Part shown: piece by piece, positions 8,963 to 18,549 of the stretch
Position numbering within the stretch: position 1 is the stretch's first letter
Layout of the letters: every line of letters starts with the position of its first letter
Origin: Mycobacterium fragae
GTDB taxonomy: Bacteria > Actinomycetota > Actinomycetes > Mycobacteriales > Mycobacteriaceae
Reading direction: 5' to 3'
DNA: 64,000 nucleotides
NCBI RefSeq assembly: GCF_002102185.1
Contig: NZ_LQOW01000024.1
Span: 248,001-312,000, forward strand
The notes under the pieces: generated by a model
Seen by the model: only the letters and a program-made list of their open reading frames with translations
What the model was told of the DNA's origin: nothing
Database searches by the model: none
Program-made: the position numbers and the translations under genes

Positions 8963-9574
8963 TTACTTCTGGGTGACCTTCTTGGCCGGGGCCTTCTTGG
9001 CCGGAGCCTTCTTGGCCGCGGTCTTCTTGGCCGCCGACTTCTTGGCCGGGGCCTTCTTGGCCTTGGCGGGCTGCTTCTTAGCCGGCAGCTCGATACCGAC
9101 CAGCTTGGCGGCGCGCTCGCCGACCGCGCGGGTCTGCGACGCGACGGTGCCCAGCGCCTCCTGGGTCAACTCGACCGCCTGATCCACGTAGCCCTCGGCC
9201 CGCGCCGACGCGTCCTCGAAGCCGGCCTGGCTGCGCAGCCGCTCCAGGGCGATCTCGCCTCGCTCGACCAGCTCGTTGTAGCGGCTGGTGGCCGCCTCGA
9301 CATAGCCCTCGGCGGCGGTGCGCAGCTCGTCGGCGGTGAACCGCTCGCGCAGCTCGCGCAGCTGCTCGCGCAGTTGCTCGGGCAGCTCTTCGCGGCGCTT
9401 GGCCAGGCGAGCGCGGCTCTCCTCGACCCGGCTGCGGGTGTCGGTGCGGGTCTCCTCGGCCCGCTCGCGCAGCTCGGCGAGCAGGTCGTTGACCGTGGCC
9501 AGGGCCAAGTCGGCAGCGCCCAGCGCGGCAAGCAGCGGGGCCTTCAGGTCATCGATGGTCGGGTTGTCGGCCAT
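8963..9574 (-). CDS. hbhA: Heparin-binding haemagglutinin HbhA
   Basis: A surface adhesin that binds sulfated glycans on epithelial cells and is associated with intracellular lipid inclusions. The start ATG at 9574 has a good ribosome site (GAAAGGAAAC upstream); an in-frame ATG at 9628 is too far upstream. The 203 aa have an N-terminal segment ([20 protein letters not shown]), a long charged coiled coil at about 25-150 ([19 protein letters not shown]), and a Lys/Ala/Pro tail at about 160-203 that binds heparin and, in known HbhA, carries methylated lysines. It matches Rv0475. The XRE gene lies 60 bp upstream on the same strand. Confidence 0.97.
   Translation of the reverse strand: MADNPTIDDLKAPLLAALGAADLALATVNDLLAELRERAEETRTDTRSRVEESRARLAKRREELPEQLREQLRELRERFTADELRTAAEGYVEAATSRYNELVERGEIALERLRSQAGFEDASARAEGYVDQAVELTQEALGTVASQTRAVGERAAKLVGIELPAKKQPAKAKKAPAKKSAAKKTAAKKAPAKKAPAKKVTQK
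8979..9068 (-). repeat. 15 bp tandem repeat in the hbhA tail
   Basis: The string TTCTTGGCC starts at 8979, 8994, 9009, 9024, 9039 and 9054, an exact 15 bp period. It encodes the [10 protein letters not shown] pentapeptides of the heparin-binding tail. Repeats of this kind vary in number between strains by slippage. Confidence 0.9.
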
Positions 9575-9634
9575 GGTGTTTCCTTTCGTGGATGATGTTT
9601 CGGCCTTGTTGGTATTGCTCAATGTCACGAGTGC

Positions 9635-10039
9635 TTAAGCAGGCTTCGTCTCCTCACGGGCTTCTACGTTCCGTTGTTCGTTCTGTTGGACGAAGGACGT
9701 GTAGATGTCCAGAAGCACCTGCTTCTGCCGCTCGGTGATCGCCGTGTCGGTGATGATGGCGTCGCGGACCTCGCTGGTCACGCCGGGCTCAAGAATCCCG
9801 GCCCGCACATAGAGCACTTCGGCAGAGACTCGCAACGCCTTGGCGATCTGATTGAGCACGTCGGCGGACGGTTTACGCAACCCGCGCTCGATCTGGCTGA
9901 GGTACGGATTGCTGACACCGGCCTTTTCCGCCAACTGTCGCACCGACACTTGCGCCGCCTCACGCTGCGCCCTGATGAAGCTGCCGATGTCCGACGCCGC
10001 GGTAGACACCACGGCGGCAAGCTTCTCGTCCTGCGGCAT
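9635..10039 (-). CDS. XRE-family regulator (Rv0474-like)
   Basis: A 134-residue DNA-binding protein. The N-terminal helix-turn-helix at about 25-75 is of the Cro/CI type (VRQLAEKAGVSNPYLSQIER, then GLRKPSADVLNQIAKAL). It is followed by a helical C-terminal part (TERQKQVLLDIYTSFVQQN) that could serve in dimerisation. It matches Rv0474 and lies directly upstream of hbhA, so it is a plausible local regulator, though that is inference. Confidence 0.9.
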   Translation of the reverse strand: MPQDEKLAAVVSTAASDIGSFIRAQREAAQVSVRQLAEKAGVSNPYLSQIERGLRKPSADVLNQIAKALRVSAEVLYVRAGILEPGVTSEVRDAIITDTAITERQKQVLLDIYTSFVQQNEQRNVEAREETKPA

Positions 10040-10129
10040 GGGTGACTCCTTGAAATCGGCTAGTTCGGTGCAACGCGCACCACAGTACGACCTAGTGCTA
10101 ACTTTTGCAAGCGCTAGTTAGCAGGGCTC

Positions 10130-11473
10130 TCAGAACAGCAGCTGCGCGACGGTGTAGATGACCAGGCCGGCGAGCGATCCCACCACGGTGCCGTTGATCC
10201 GGATGAACTGCAAGTCCCGGCCGACATGCAGCTCGATGCGCCGGCTGGCCTCCTCGGCGTCCCAGCGCTCGATGGTGTCGGTGATGATCGCGGTGATCTC
10301 CACCCCGTACTGCCCAACCAGGTGCTGGGCGGCCCGCACGATCCAGTTGTCCACCTTGTCGCGCAGATCGGCGTCGTCGCGCAGGGATTCGCCAATTCGG
10401 ATCACGGTGTCGGCAATTCGAGTGCGCAGCGCGCTGGACGGGTCGTCCACCCCCTCGAGCACCAGGCGTTTGAGCGTCGCCCACGCCGTCGCCGCGGCAT
10501 TGGTGATCTCCTCGCGAGCCATCAGCTGCTCCTTGACCGCCTCCGCGCGCGCGATCGTCGCCTCGTCATGCTGCAGGTCGTAGGCGAACTCAAACAGGAA
10601 GCGGGTCGCCGACCGGCGCAGCTCGTGATCCGGGTTGCGGCGCACCTTGTCGGTGAAGTCCATCAGCTCGCGGTGAATGCGGTCGCCGACCAGGTGGTCG
10701 ATGAACCGCGGCGACCAGCTCGGCGAATCACGCTCGACGACCCGCTGGATGACCTCCCCGGCGTTCAGCGACCACTGAAACGCCCGGTCGGCCAGCAACT
10801 GGATCAGCGCCTCCTGCCGGTTCTCCGCGAGCAGGGTGGCCAGCACCCGACCCACGGGCGGGCCCCACTGCGGCTCGGCGATGCGCCGCACGATCATCCG
10901 GTCGATGACGTGCTGGACGTCCTCGTCGCGAAGCAGTTCCACCAACACTCGCAACACGGTGGCCGTCTCGGCCGCCACCCGCTCGGCGTGCGCCGTCTCC
11001 GACAACCACTTGCCCAGCCGGCCCGGTATCTGCGCGTCACGCAGCTTGGTCTCCACCACGGGCGGTGACAGAAAGTTTTCCCGCACAAAGGTTCCCAGGC
11101 CCTCGCCGAGCTGGTCCTTCTTGCGTTTGATGATCGCGGTGTGCGGGATCGGTATGCCCAGCGGATACTTGAACAGCGCCGTCACGGCGAACCAGTCCGC
11201 CAACGCACCGACCATGCCCGCCTCCGCGGCGGCCCTGACGTAGCCCACCCAGGCGGCGGCCGCGCCGCCCGCCTGCAGCCATCGACAGCCCAGAAAGACC
11301 CCGGTGGCGCCGACCAGGAAACCCAACGCCACCACTTTCATCCGGCGCAGTCCCCGGCGCCGCTCGGCGTCGGCCACCGGGTCGGCCCCCGCGAACGATT
11401 CCGCGAAGGACACGCGAGTCCGGTGCGTCACCGCGGGCGGCGGCACCGGCGGGCCCGGGAGTCTGTGTGCCAC
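10130..11473 (-). CDS. DUF445 membrane protein
   Basis: A 447-residue DUF445 family protein matching Rv0473. A hydrophobic helix lies at about 47-66 (VVALGFLVGATGVFLGC), with a second near 75-110 (AGMVGALADWFAVTALFKY, a family hallmark). A long helical soluble region follows, then a C-terminal hydrophobic segment (VVGSLAGLVIYTVAQLLF). The start is GTG at 11473. The function of the family is not established. It lies 90 bp upstream of the XRE gene and diverges from the TetR gene. Confidence 0.88.
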   Translation of the reverse strand: MAHRLPGPPVPPPAVTHRTRVSFAESFAGADPVADAERRRGLRRMKVVALGFLVGATGVFLGCRWLQAGGAAAAWVGYVRAAAEAGMVGALADWFAVTALFKYPLGIPIPHTAIIKRKKDQLGEGLGTFVRENFLSPPVVETKLRDAQIPGRLGKWLSETAHAERVAAETATVLRVLVELLRDEDVQHVIDRMIVRRIAEPQWGPPVGRVLATLLAENRQEALIQLLADRAFQWSLNAGEVIQRVVERDSPSWSPRFIDHLVGDRIHRELMDFTDKVRRNPDHELRRSATRFLFEFAYDLQHDEATIARAEAVKEQLMAREEITNAAATAWATLKRLVLEGVDDPSSALRTRIADTVIRIGESLRDDADLRDKVDNWIVRAAQHLVGQYGVEITAIITDTIERWDAEEASRRIELHVGRDLQFIRINGTVVGSLAGLVIYTVAQLLF

Positions 11474-11582
11474 CCCACCATCATCCGCTATGAAATTGGG
11501 TAGTTAAGTGTTACCGGCCCAGCTGCGGGGCGCGGGCAAGCACGTAGTATCGGGGACGTCTGATGAATGGGAATCCGCGATA

Positions 11583-12299
11583 GTGGCACACCAGGTCCCC
11601 GCCGGGACGATCAAAACCGATGGCCGCAAGCGGCGTTGGCACCAGCACAAGGTGGAACGCCGCAACGAGCTGATCGACGGGACCATCGAGGCGATCCGGC
11701 GCCGTGGCCGCTTTGTCAGTATGGACGAGATCGCCCACGAGATCGGCGTCTCCAAGACGGTGCTCTACCGCTACTTCGTGGACAAGAACGACCTGACCAC
11801 CGCGGTGATGATGCGGTTCGCGCAGCAAACGCTGATCCCCAACATGGCGTCGGCACTGTCGTCGAACCTCGACGGCTTCGATCTGACCCGCGAGATCATC
11901 CGGGTGTACGTAGAGACCGTGGCGGCCGAACCCGAGCCGTACCGGTTCGTGATGGCGAACAGCTCGGCAAGCAAGAGCAAAGTGATCGCCGACTCCGAGC
12001 GGATCATTGCCCGCATGCTCGCGGTGATGCTGCGCCGCCGTATGCGCGAGGTCGGAATGGACCTCGGCGGCGTGGAGCCGTGGGCGTACATGATCGTCGG
12101 CGGCGTCCAGCTGGCCACCCACTCGTGGCTGCTTGACCCGCGGATGAGCGCCGACGAGCTGATCGACTACCTGACGATGCAGAGCTGGAGCGCGCTGTGC
12201 GGGATCGTCGAGGTCGGCGGATCGCTGGAGAAGTTCCGCGGGCAGCCGCACCCACCGCCGATCGTGCCGCCACTGCCGCAGGGGTCTCGACATGGCTGA
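11583..12299 (+). CDS. TetR-family regulator (Rv0472c-like)
   Basis: A 238-residue repressor-type protein. The GTG at 11583 is chosen because the sequence from there aligns with Rv0472c; the frame is open further upstream to 11508. The TetR helix-turn-helix is at about residues 30-75 (GRFVSMDEIAHEIGVSKTVL, YRYFVDKNDL). The larger C-terminal ligand domain is strongly conserved with its M. tuberculosis counterpart (MANSSASKSKVIADSERII). Its 3' end overlaps the start of the prenyltransferase gene by 8 bp, so the two are co-translated. Confidence 0.91.
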   Translation: MAHQVPAGTIKTDGRKRRWHQHKVERRNELIDGTIEAIRRRGRFVSMDEIAHEIGVSKTVLYRYFVDKNDLTTAVMMRFAQQTLIPNMASALSSNLDGFDLTREIIRVYVETVAAEPEPYRFVMANSSASKSKVIADSERIIARMLAVMLRRRMREVGMDLGGVEPWAYMIVGGVQLATHSWLLDPRMSADELIDYLTMQSWSALCGIVEVGGSLEKFRGQPHPPPIVPPLPQGSRHG

Positions 12300-13302
12300 T
12301 GTGACAGTGCGCTCCCGGGTGAGTTCGTGGGTCTACGCCCTGCGGACCACCAACCCGCCGCCGGACGGACCGGTCGACGCCGTAACCCGCTGGCTCGTCG
12401 TCACTCGCGCCGCGGTGCTGCCGATGACGCTGTTCGCCGGCCTGGTCGCCGCGCTGCTGGCGGTCGGCCGGCGCGGGCTGGATTGGCGCTGGCTGGTGCT
12501 GGCGATCGCCGGAATCACGTTGGCGCACATCGCCAATAACCTGATGAACGACCTCTACGACACGCAGACCGGCACCGACAGCGCGAACTATCCGCGCGCG
12601 CTGTACGCCCCGCACCCAGTGTTGTCGGGTCTGGTCAGCCGCCGGACCCTGCTCATCGCGATTGCCGCGGTGAACCTGGCCGACCTGGCGATCCTGATCG
12701 TGCTGACGTGGGCGCGCGGCTGGCCGGTGGTGGCGTTCGCGGTGTCGGGGTTCGTGCTGAGCGTCGCGTACACGGCGCCGCCGATTCGGCTGAAGAAGCG
12801 TGGTCTCGGCGAGCCCGATGTGTTCGTGGTGTGGGGTCCGCTGATGGTCTGCGGCACCTACTACTCGGCGGTCGGCACAGTCGGCTGGGACATCCTGCTG
12901 GCGTCGTTGCCCTATGGGCTGCTCTGCACCACGGTGTTGATGGGTAAGCACATCGACAAGATCCCCTACGACGAGCCGCTGGGTATCCGCACGCTGCCGG
13001 TGATCTTCGGGGAAGCCCGCGCCCGCGCGGCGACGCTGGCCATGATGGTCGGGTTCTACGTGCTGGTCGTGGCCGCGGTGGCGGCCGCAGCGATGCCGTG
13101 GCCGGCGTTACTCGTCGCCGGGGCACTGCCCCGACTGGTGAAGGTGTGGCCGTATTTCCGCCGCCCGCCGCCCGACGAGCCGCCGGCGGACTTCCCGGTG
13201 TGGCCGTTGTGGTACGCCGCCATCGCCTTCGTGCACGTGCGCCTCGCCGGCGCCCTGCTGGTGGTCGGCCTGGCGATCGGAGCCGTGCTGCACGCCCTAT
13301 GA
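12292..13302 (+). CDS. UbiA-family prenyltransferase (MenA-like)
   Basis: A 336-residue integral membrane protein with about eight or nine hydrophobic helices. Both aspartate-rich motifs that bind the Mg-prenyl diphosphate are present: NDLYDTQTGTD near residue 85 and DKIPYDEPLGIRT near residue 222. Family members transfer an isoprenoid chain to an aromatic acceptor (for example dihydroxynaphthoate in menaquinone synthesis). M. tuberculosis menA lies elsewhere (Rv0534c), so this looks like an additional prenyltransferase, with acceptor unknown. It overlaps the TetR gene by 8 bp, and its 3' end overlaps the convergent methyltransferase by 6 bp. Confidence 0.86.
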   Translation: MADVTVRSRVSSWVYALRTTNPPPDGPVDAVTRWLVVTRAAVLPMTLFAGLVAALLAVGRRGLDWRWLVLAIAGITLAHIANNLMNDLYDTQTGTDSANYPRALYAPHPVLSGLVSRRTLLIAIAAVNLADLAILIVLTWARGWPVVAFAVSGFVLSVAYTAPPIRLKKRGLGEPDVFVVWGPLMVCGTYYSAVGTVGWDILLASLPYGLLCTTVLMGKHIDKIPYDEPLGIRTLPVIFGEARARAATLAMMVGFYVLVVAAVAAAAMPWPALLVAGALPRLVKVWPYFRRPPPDEPPADFPVWPLWYAAIAFVHVRLAGALLVVGLAIGAVLHAL

Positions 13303-14178
13303 CTTGGTCAGGGTGAACTGAGCGACCTCGGTGATGCCGCGGCGGAAGAAGTCGGCGCATCCCGTCAGGTACCGCATGTACCGGTCATAGACCTCTTCGG
13401 ACTGTACGGCGATCGCGTGTTCACGGTTGGAGAATAGATTCGCCGCCCAGGTATCGAGAGTCCGCACGTAATGCGGGCTGATATTTTGAATTTCCTGCAC
13501 CGAAAACCCGGCGCCGCGGGAAAACTCGAGCACGTCTTCGTCGGATGGCATCTCGCCGCCCGGGAATATCTCCCGGCTGACGAAGCGCATAAACCGCAGA
13601 TCGCTCATCGTTATGGGGATACCGTGCTTCTTCCAATAGCTGGGCGGATGAGAAAATATCGTCTGCAATACCATTCGGCCATCGCTGGGAAGAACACGGT
13701 GGGCCATCTCGAAAAACGGCCCATAGCGCGGCTTTCCGAATGCCTCGAACGCCTCGATGCTGACGATGCGGTCAACCGGCTCGTCGAACTCCTCCCACCC
13801 GTGAAGAAGGACTTCTCGGGTACGGCGGGTGTCGATCTCGTCGAGTAGATGCTGGCTGTAGACGCATTGATTCTTGCTCAACGTCAGTCCGATGACGTTG
13901 ACGTCGTATTTCTCGACCGCGCGCTTCATCGCCGAACCCCAACCGCAGCCGATGTCGAGCAGTGTCATGCCCGGCTGTAGATCCAGCTTGGACAGGTTCA
14001 GGTCGATCTTGGCGATCTGCGCCTCCGCGAGTGTCATGTCCTCGCGTTCGAAGAATGCGCAACTGTATGTCCTGGACTGGTCCTGGAAAAGCCCGAAGAA
14101 CTCATCCGACATGTCGTAATGCGCTTGAACATCCTCGAAGTAAGGCCGCAATTTCGAGCGCGACATGCTATCGGTCAT
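13297..14178 (-). CDS. UmaA-like mycolate/cyclopropane-type methyltransferase, paralogue B
   Basis: A 293-residue SAM-dependent enzyme of the CmaA/PcaA family, which modifies double bonds of fatty acyl or mycolic chains. The SAM motif LLDIGCGWG is near residue 75. Of the bicarbonate-pocket residues known in CmaA1, Cys (TYSC), Glu (EAFEAF) and Tyr (PHYVRTL) are kept. The His is replaced by Gln: MVLQTIF stands where LLHTI is usual. It is closest to the umaA gene at 16601 in this window (shared [28 protein letters not shown]). A ribosome site (AGGGAGA) precedes ATG 14178. Codons around 13480-13720 are unusually A/T-rich for the window. Substrate and activity are uncertain. Confidence 0.88.
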   Translation of the reverse strand: MTDSMSRSKLRPYFEDVQAHYDMSDEFFGLFQDQSRTYSCAFFEREDMTLAEAQIAKIDLNLSKLDLQPGMTLLDIGCGWGSAMKRAVEKYDVNVIGLTLSKNQCVYSQHLLDEIDTRRTREVLLHGWEEFDEPVDRIVSIEAFEAFGKPRYGPFFEMAHRVLPSDGRMVLQTIFSHPPSYWKKHGIPITMSDLRFMRFVSREIFPGGEMPSDEDVLEFSRGAGFSVQEIQNISPHYVRTLDTWAANLFSNREHAIAVQSEEVYDRYMRYLTGCADFFRRGITEVAQFTLTKS

Positions 14179-14261
14179 CTCGGTCTCCCTACTGACATAG
14201 GGTCAACATCGAATCCTATGCGGGGGTACCCGGCAATACCGGCACAAAACCGGCGTGGTGA

Positions 14262-15512
14262 TCAATATCTTCCGAAGACCAGGGCGACGTTGTGGCCGCC
14301 GAAACCGAACGAATTGTTGATCGCGTACCGGTAGTCACCCGCACGCGGCTCCCCGGCCACCACATCCAGGTCGATTTCCGGATCGAGGTTGCGCAGGTTC
14401 AGCGTCGGCGGGACGACGCCGTCGCGCAGCGCCAACACAGTCAGAATCGACTCCACGGCGCCGACCGCACCGATCGAATGGCCAAGCGCCGCCTTCGGTG
14501 CGTAGACCGCCGGCCGGTGGGAGCCCAATGCGATGTTGATCGCCTGCGCTTCGGCCAAATCGCCGACGACCGTGCCGGTGGCGTGGGCGTTGACGTGGTC
14601 GATGTCGGTAGCACTCAGACCGGCAAGCTGGATCGCCCGGGTCATCGCATGACCGGCCCGCACACCATTCGGGTCCGGGGCCACAATGTGGTACCCGTCC
14701 GAGGTGATGGCCGCACCCATCAGCCGGGCCAGGATGGTGGCGCCGCGGGACTTCGCGTGCTCCTCCGTCTCGACGACCAATAGCGCTCCCGCTTCGCCGA
14801 ACACAAAGCCGTCGCGATCCTTGTCGAAGGGCCGGCACGCACCCGCAGGGTCGTCATTATTCGTCGACAGGATGCCCATCCGCGCGAACGCCGCAATGGG
14901 CACCGCCTCGATCCTGGTCTCGACGCCACCGCAGATCGCGATGTCCGCCTCGCCCAGCACGATCTGCTGCCAGGCTCGAGCGATGGCCTCGGCCCCGGAG
15001 GCGCAGGCCGACACGGGGGTGATGACCCCGGCCCTGGCCTGGTGTTCAAGCCCGACCCACGCGGCGCCCGAGTTGGGCATCATCATCAGCACACCCACCG
15101 GGTTCACGGCCTTCATGCCGCGCTCGCGGATGTCGTCGTAGCCGACGACCATTTCCTCGGTGGAGCCCATCCCAGTGCCGATGGACACCATCAACCGGTG
15201 AGGGTCGATCTCGGGTGAGCCGGCGTTCGCCCATACTCGGCGGCCAAGCACGACGGAGATCTTCTGCAGAAACATCATTCGGCGCAGCTCGACCCGCGTC
15301 AGCTCGGAGTCGAAGTCCTCGAGCAGATGTCCGCCGATGCGAACCGGGGCGTCGAACCGTTCGACGAAGGGGTCGTCGAGCTTGCGGATGCCGCTCTGCC
15401 CGTCCACCAGCTTCTTCCAGGTGCTGTCCGCGTCCGTGGCGAGCGCTGTCGTCATCGCGACGCCGGTGACAACCACATTGGGAAAACCATTTCCGGTCGA
15501 GAGCGCCGCCAT
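14262..15512 (-). CDS. Beta-ketoacyl-ACP synthase, KasB-like
   Basis: A 416-residue FabF-type condensing enzyme of fatty acid synthase II. The Cys-His-His triad is intact: VSACASG near residue 170, NAHATGT near 310, and ALGHSIGA near 345, plus the terminal [13 protein letters not shown]. It is closer to M. tuberculosis KasB than to KasA ([26 protein letters not shown] segments). KasB normally sits in the fabD-acpM-kasA-kasB cluster, which is not here, so this is probably an extra paralogue that elongates meromycolate or another long acyl chain. It lies 83 bp upstream of the UmaA-like gene on the same strand. Confidence 0.9.
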   Translation of the reverse strand: MAALSTGNGFPNVVVTGVAMTTALATDADSTWKKLVDGQSGIRKLDDPFVERFDAPVRIGGHLLEDFDSELTRVELRRMMFLQKISVVLGRRVWANAGSPEIDPHRLMVSIGTGMGSTEEMVVGYDDIRERGMKAVNPVGVLMMMPNSGAAWVGLEHQARAGVITPVSACASGAEAIARAWQQIVLGEADIAICGGVETRIEAVPIAAFARMGILSTNNDDPAGACRPFDKDRDGFVFGEAGALLVVETEEHAKSRGATILARLMGAAITSDGYHIVAPDPNGVRAGHAMTRAIQLAGLSATDIDHVNAHATGTVVGDLAEAQAINIALGSHRPAVYAPKAALGHSIGAVGAVESILTVLALRDGVVPPTLNLRNLDPEIDLDVVAGEPRAGDYRYAINNSFGFGGHNVALVFGRY

Positions 15513-15668
15513 AGCGTTGCTTTATCCCTTTCCCTCGATGGCCCTTCCCACCGCCAATTACCCAAAATCGGGTACCGATCAAGCCTAAACCCGGCCCGAT
15601 GTGGCTGCCGCAAACTAACAGAGCGAGCCAATTGCAGCGGTCAGAACGGGCGTATAAGGTCGGCGGCT

Positions 15669-16577
15669 ATGAGTGGGGTGAAAGACGCGGGGAACGCCGA
15701 ACTGAAGCCAGATGTCGACCACATCCAGTCGCACTACGACCGGTCGAATGAATTCTTCAAACTCTGGCTCGACCCTTCGATGACATACAGCTGCGCGTAC
15801 TGGGAAGAGGGCGCCACGACGCTGGAAGAGGCGCAGTACGCCAAACGTGAGCTGGCGCTAGGCAAGCTTGGGTTAAAGCCCGGCATGACGCTGCTCGACA
15901 TCGGTTGCGGCTGGGGCTCGACCATGCGGCATGCGATCGAGAAGTACGACGTCAACGTGATCGGGCTGACGCTCAGCGAGAACCAGTTGGCGCACTGCCG
16001 GCAAAAGTTCGACGAAATGGACAGCCCGCGGCGCAAAGAGGTTCGGCTGCAGGGCTGGGAGGAGTTCGACGAACCGGTGGACCGCATCGTGTCGCTGGGC
16101 GCCTTCGAGCATTTCGCGGACGGCGTCGGCACCTATGAGCGCTACTCCGACTTTTTCAAGATGTGCTACAACGTGATGCCCGACGACGGCGTCATGCTGC
16201 TGCATACGATCGTCGTGCCCAGTGCCGAAGAAGGCGAAAAGCTCGGGCTCAAAAGGACGATGTCGCTGATGCGGTTCATCAGCTTCATCCGCAAGGAGAT
16301 CTACCCCGGTGGCCGCTTGCCACAGGTCGACATCGTCGACAAGTACGCCACAGAGGCTGGTTTCGACATCACCCGCCACCACTTCATTGGAAAGAACTAC
16401 GTGCGCACGCTGGATACCTGGGCCAAGGGCCTGGAAGCGCACAAGGAGCAAGCGATTGAGCTCAAGGGCGAGCAGATGTACGAGACCTTCATCAAGTACC
16501 TGACCGGTTGTCGCGAGCTCTTCCGCGACGGCTACACCAACGTCTGCCAATTCACGATGGAAAAATCGGCCGCGTAA
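15669..16577 (+). CDS. CmaA2-like cyclopropane mycolic acid synthase paralogue
   Basis: A 302-residue SAM-dependent methyltransferase most like CmaA2 ([44 protein letters not shown]). The SAM motif LLDIGCGWG is present. The bicarbonate-pocket residues are intact: TYSC, GAFEHF, LLHTI and NYVRTL. In known members this gives cyclopropanation of mycolate double bonds. It occupies the place where pcaA lies in M. tuberculosis, but it is not PcaA by sequence. The ATG at 15669 gives the expected N-terminus; an upstream open frame is not supported. It diverges from the KasB-like gene across 156 bp and converges on umaA. Confidence 0.92.
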   Translation: MSGVKDAGNAELKPDVDHIQSHYDRSNEFFKLWLDPSMTYSCAYWEEGATTLEEAQYAKRELALGKLGLKPGMTLLDIGCGWGSTMRHAIEKYDVNVIGLTLSENQLAHCRQKFDEMDSPRRKEVRLQGWEEFDEPVDRIVSLGAFEHFADGVGTYERYSDFFKMCYNVMPDDGVMLLHTIVVPSAEEGEKLGLKRTMSLMRFISFIRKEIYPGGRLPQVDIVDKYATEAGFDITRHHFIGKNYVRTLDTWAKGLEAHKEQAIELKGEQMYETFIKYLTGCRELFRDGYTNVCQFTMEKSAA

Positions 16578-16592
16578 CGCTTGAGCCGTTAC
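16574..16592. terminator. Hairpin between convergent methyltransferase genes
   Basis: A perfect 6 bp stem GTAACG / CGTTAC with a 7 nt loop lies over and just after the stop of the CmaA2-like gene, 9 bp before the end of convergent umaA. There is no T-run, so termination activity is uncertain. Confidence 0.35.
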
Positions 16593-16600
16593 TTGGTCCT

Positions 16601-17467
<867 letters not shown>

Positions 17468-17545
17468 TTACCTGTCCAGGCCCATCCCCCGGTTGTCCGG
17501 GTAGCACCATACCGCAGCCGAGACCCGCCCTCCGGGAGGCAGGTC

Positions 17546-18397
17546 TCAATAGGAGTAGAAGCCCTTACCTGATTTCTTGCCCAGCAAACCAGCCTCCACC
17601 ATCCGCAGCAAAAGCGGCGGCGCGCCGTATTGAGGATCCTTGAACTCCTGAAACATCTTGTCCGCGATCAGCTTCAAAGTATCGAGGCCGACCAGATCGG
17701 ATAGTCGCAGCGGCCCCATCGGATGCGACAGTCCGGCAACAACCGCTTTGTCGACATCTTCGACCGTGGCAAAACCGGATTCGACCATCCGGATCGCCGA
17801 CAACAGGTAGGGCACGAGCAACGCGTTCACCACGAAGCCGGACCGGTCCGAACACCGCACCACTTGTTTTCTCAGCACTGAGCTGGCGAATTCCTCGGTG
17901 CGAGCGGCCGCGGCGTCGTCGGTGACCAGCGTGCTGACCAACTCCACCAGTGGCAACACCGGAACCGGATTGAAGAAGTGCAAGCCCAGCACCCGTTCCG
18001 GGTGCTTGGTGGCGGCGGCCAACTTCATGATCGGAATGCTCGACGTGTTGGACGCCAGGACGGCGTCCGGGTCGGCGATCACGCGGTCGAGTTCGGCGAA
18101 GATGCCGGTTTTGACGTCCTCGTCCTCGATCACGGCCTCGATCACCAGCTGCCGGTCGGCGAGGTCGCCGAGGTCGGTGGTGAACTTCAGCTTGGCGACG
18201 GCGGCGTCGCGCTCGCGCTCGGTGATCTTGCCAGCGCTCACACCGCGTTCGACGGATTTGACGATCCGATTGCGGCCGGCGGTGGTCAGCGCCTCGGTGG
18301 TCTCGTAGACCAGCACGTCGACGCCTGCGCGGGCCGATACTTCGGCGATGCCGGCACCCATCTGGCCGGCCCCGATGACCCCTACTCGTTCGATCAC
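17546..18397 (-). CDS. fadB2: 3-hydroxybutyryl-CoA dehydrogenase FadB2
   Basis: A 283-residue cytosolic NAD(P)-dependent 3-hydroxyacyl-CoA dehydrogenase. The Rossmann motif GAGQMGAGIA is at residues 8-17. The catalytic His-Glu region is LHFFNPVPVLPLVE, with ASNTSSIPI before it. The C-terminal domain holds GFVVNALLVPYLLSAI and the end motif GLLGKKSGKGFYSY. It matches Rv0468. It lies downstream of icl1 on the same strand, consistent with a role in fatty acid use. Confidence 0.96.
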   Translation of the reverse strand: MIERVGVIGAGQMGAGIAEVSARAGVDVLVYETTEALTTAGRNRIVKSVERGVSAGKITERERDAAVAKLKFTTDLGDLADRQLVIEAVIEDEDVKTGIFAELDRVIADPDAVLASNTSSIPIMKLAAATKHPERVLGLHFFNPVPVLPLVELVSTLVTDDAAAARTEEFASSVLRKQVVRCSDRSGFVVNALLVPYLLSAIRMVESGFATVEDVDKAVVAGLSHPMGPLRLSDLVGLDTLKLIADKMFQEFKDPQYGAPPLLLRMVEAGLLGKKSGKGFYSY

Positions 18398-18527
18398 TGT
18401 TCCCTTCCCACTGCGCGCCGAGCGTGCACTCAGGGCGAAAAATCGGCCGGAAAATCGCCATGGTTACACGTTGGCCGGGGCTTGACGCTACATCAGTGGC
18501 TCAAGCCTTCGGTTCCACCTCCTCCTC

Positions 18528-18543
18528 GCGGGCCAAAGCCCGC
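18528..18543 (-). terminator. GC-rich hairpin just after icl1
   Basis: GCGGGC-caaa-GCCCGC forms a perfect 6 bp stem with a 4 nt loop, starting 7 bases past the icl1 stop codon. No T-run follows, as is common for mycobacterial hairpins. It could attenuate read-through into fadB2 or protect the icl1 mRNA end. Confidence 0.45.
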
Positions 18544-18549
18544 TCGTCA

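Noticed and set aside
8979..9068. Regularly spaced repeats that could be mistaken for a CRISPR array
   Set aside because: Units are 15 bp, in tandem without spacers, and encode the HbhA tail.
15327..15668. In-frame upstream extension of the CmaA2-like gene
   Set aside because: It would overlap the start of the divergent KasB-like gene, lacks family similarity, and the ATG at 15669 gives the normal length.
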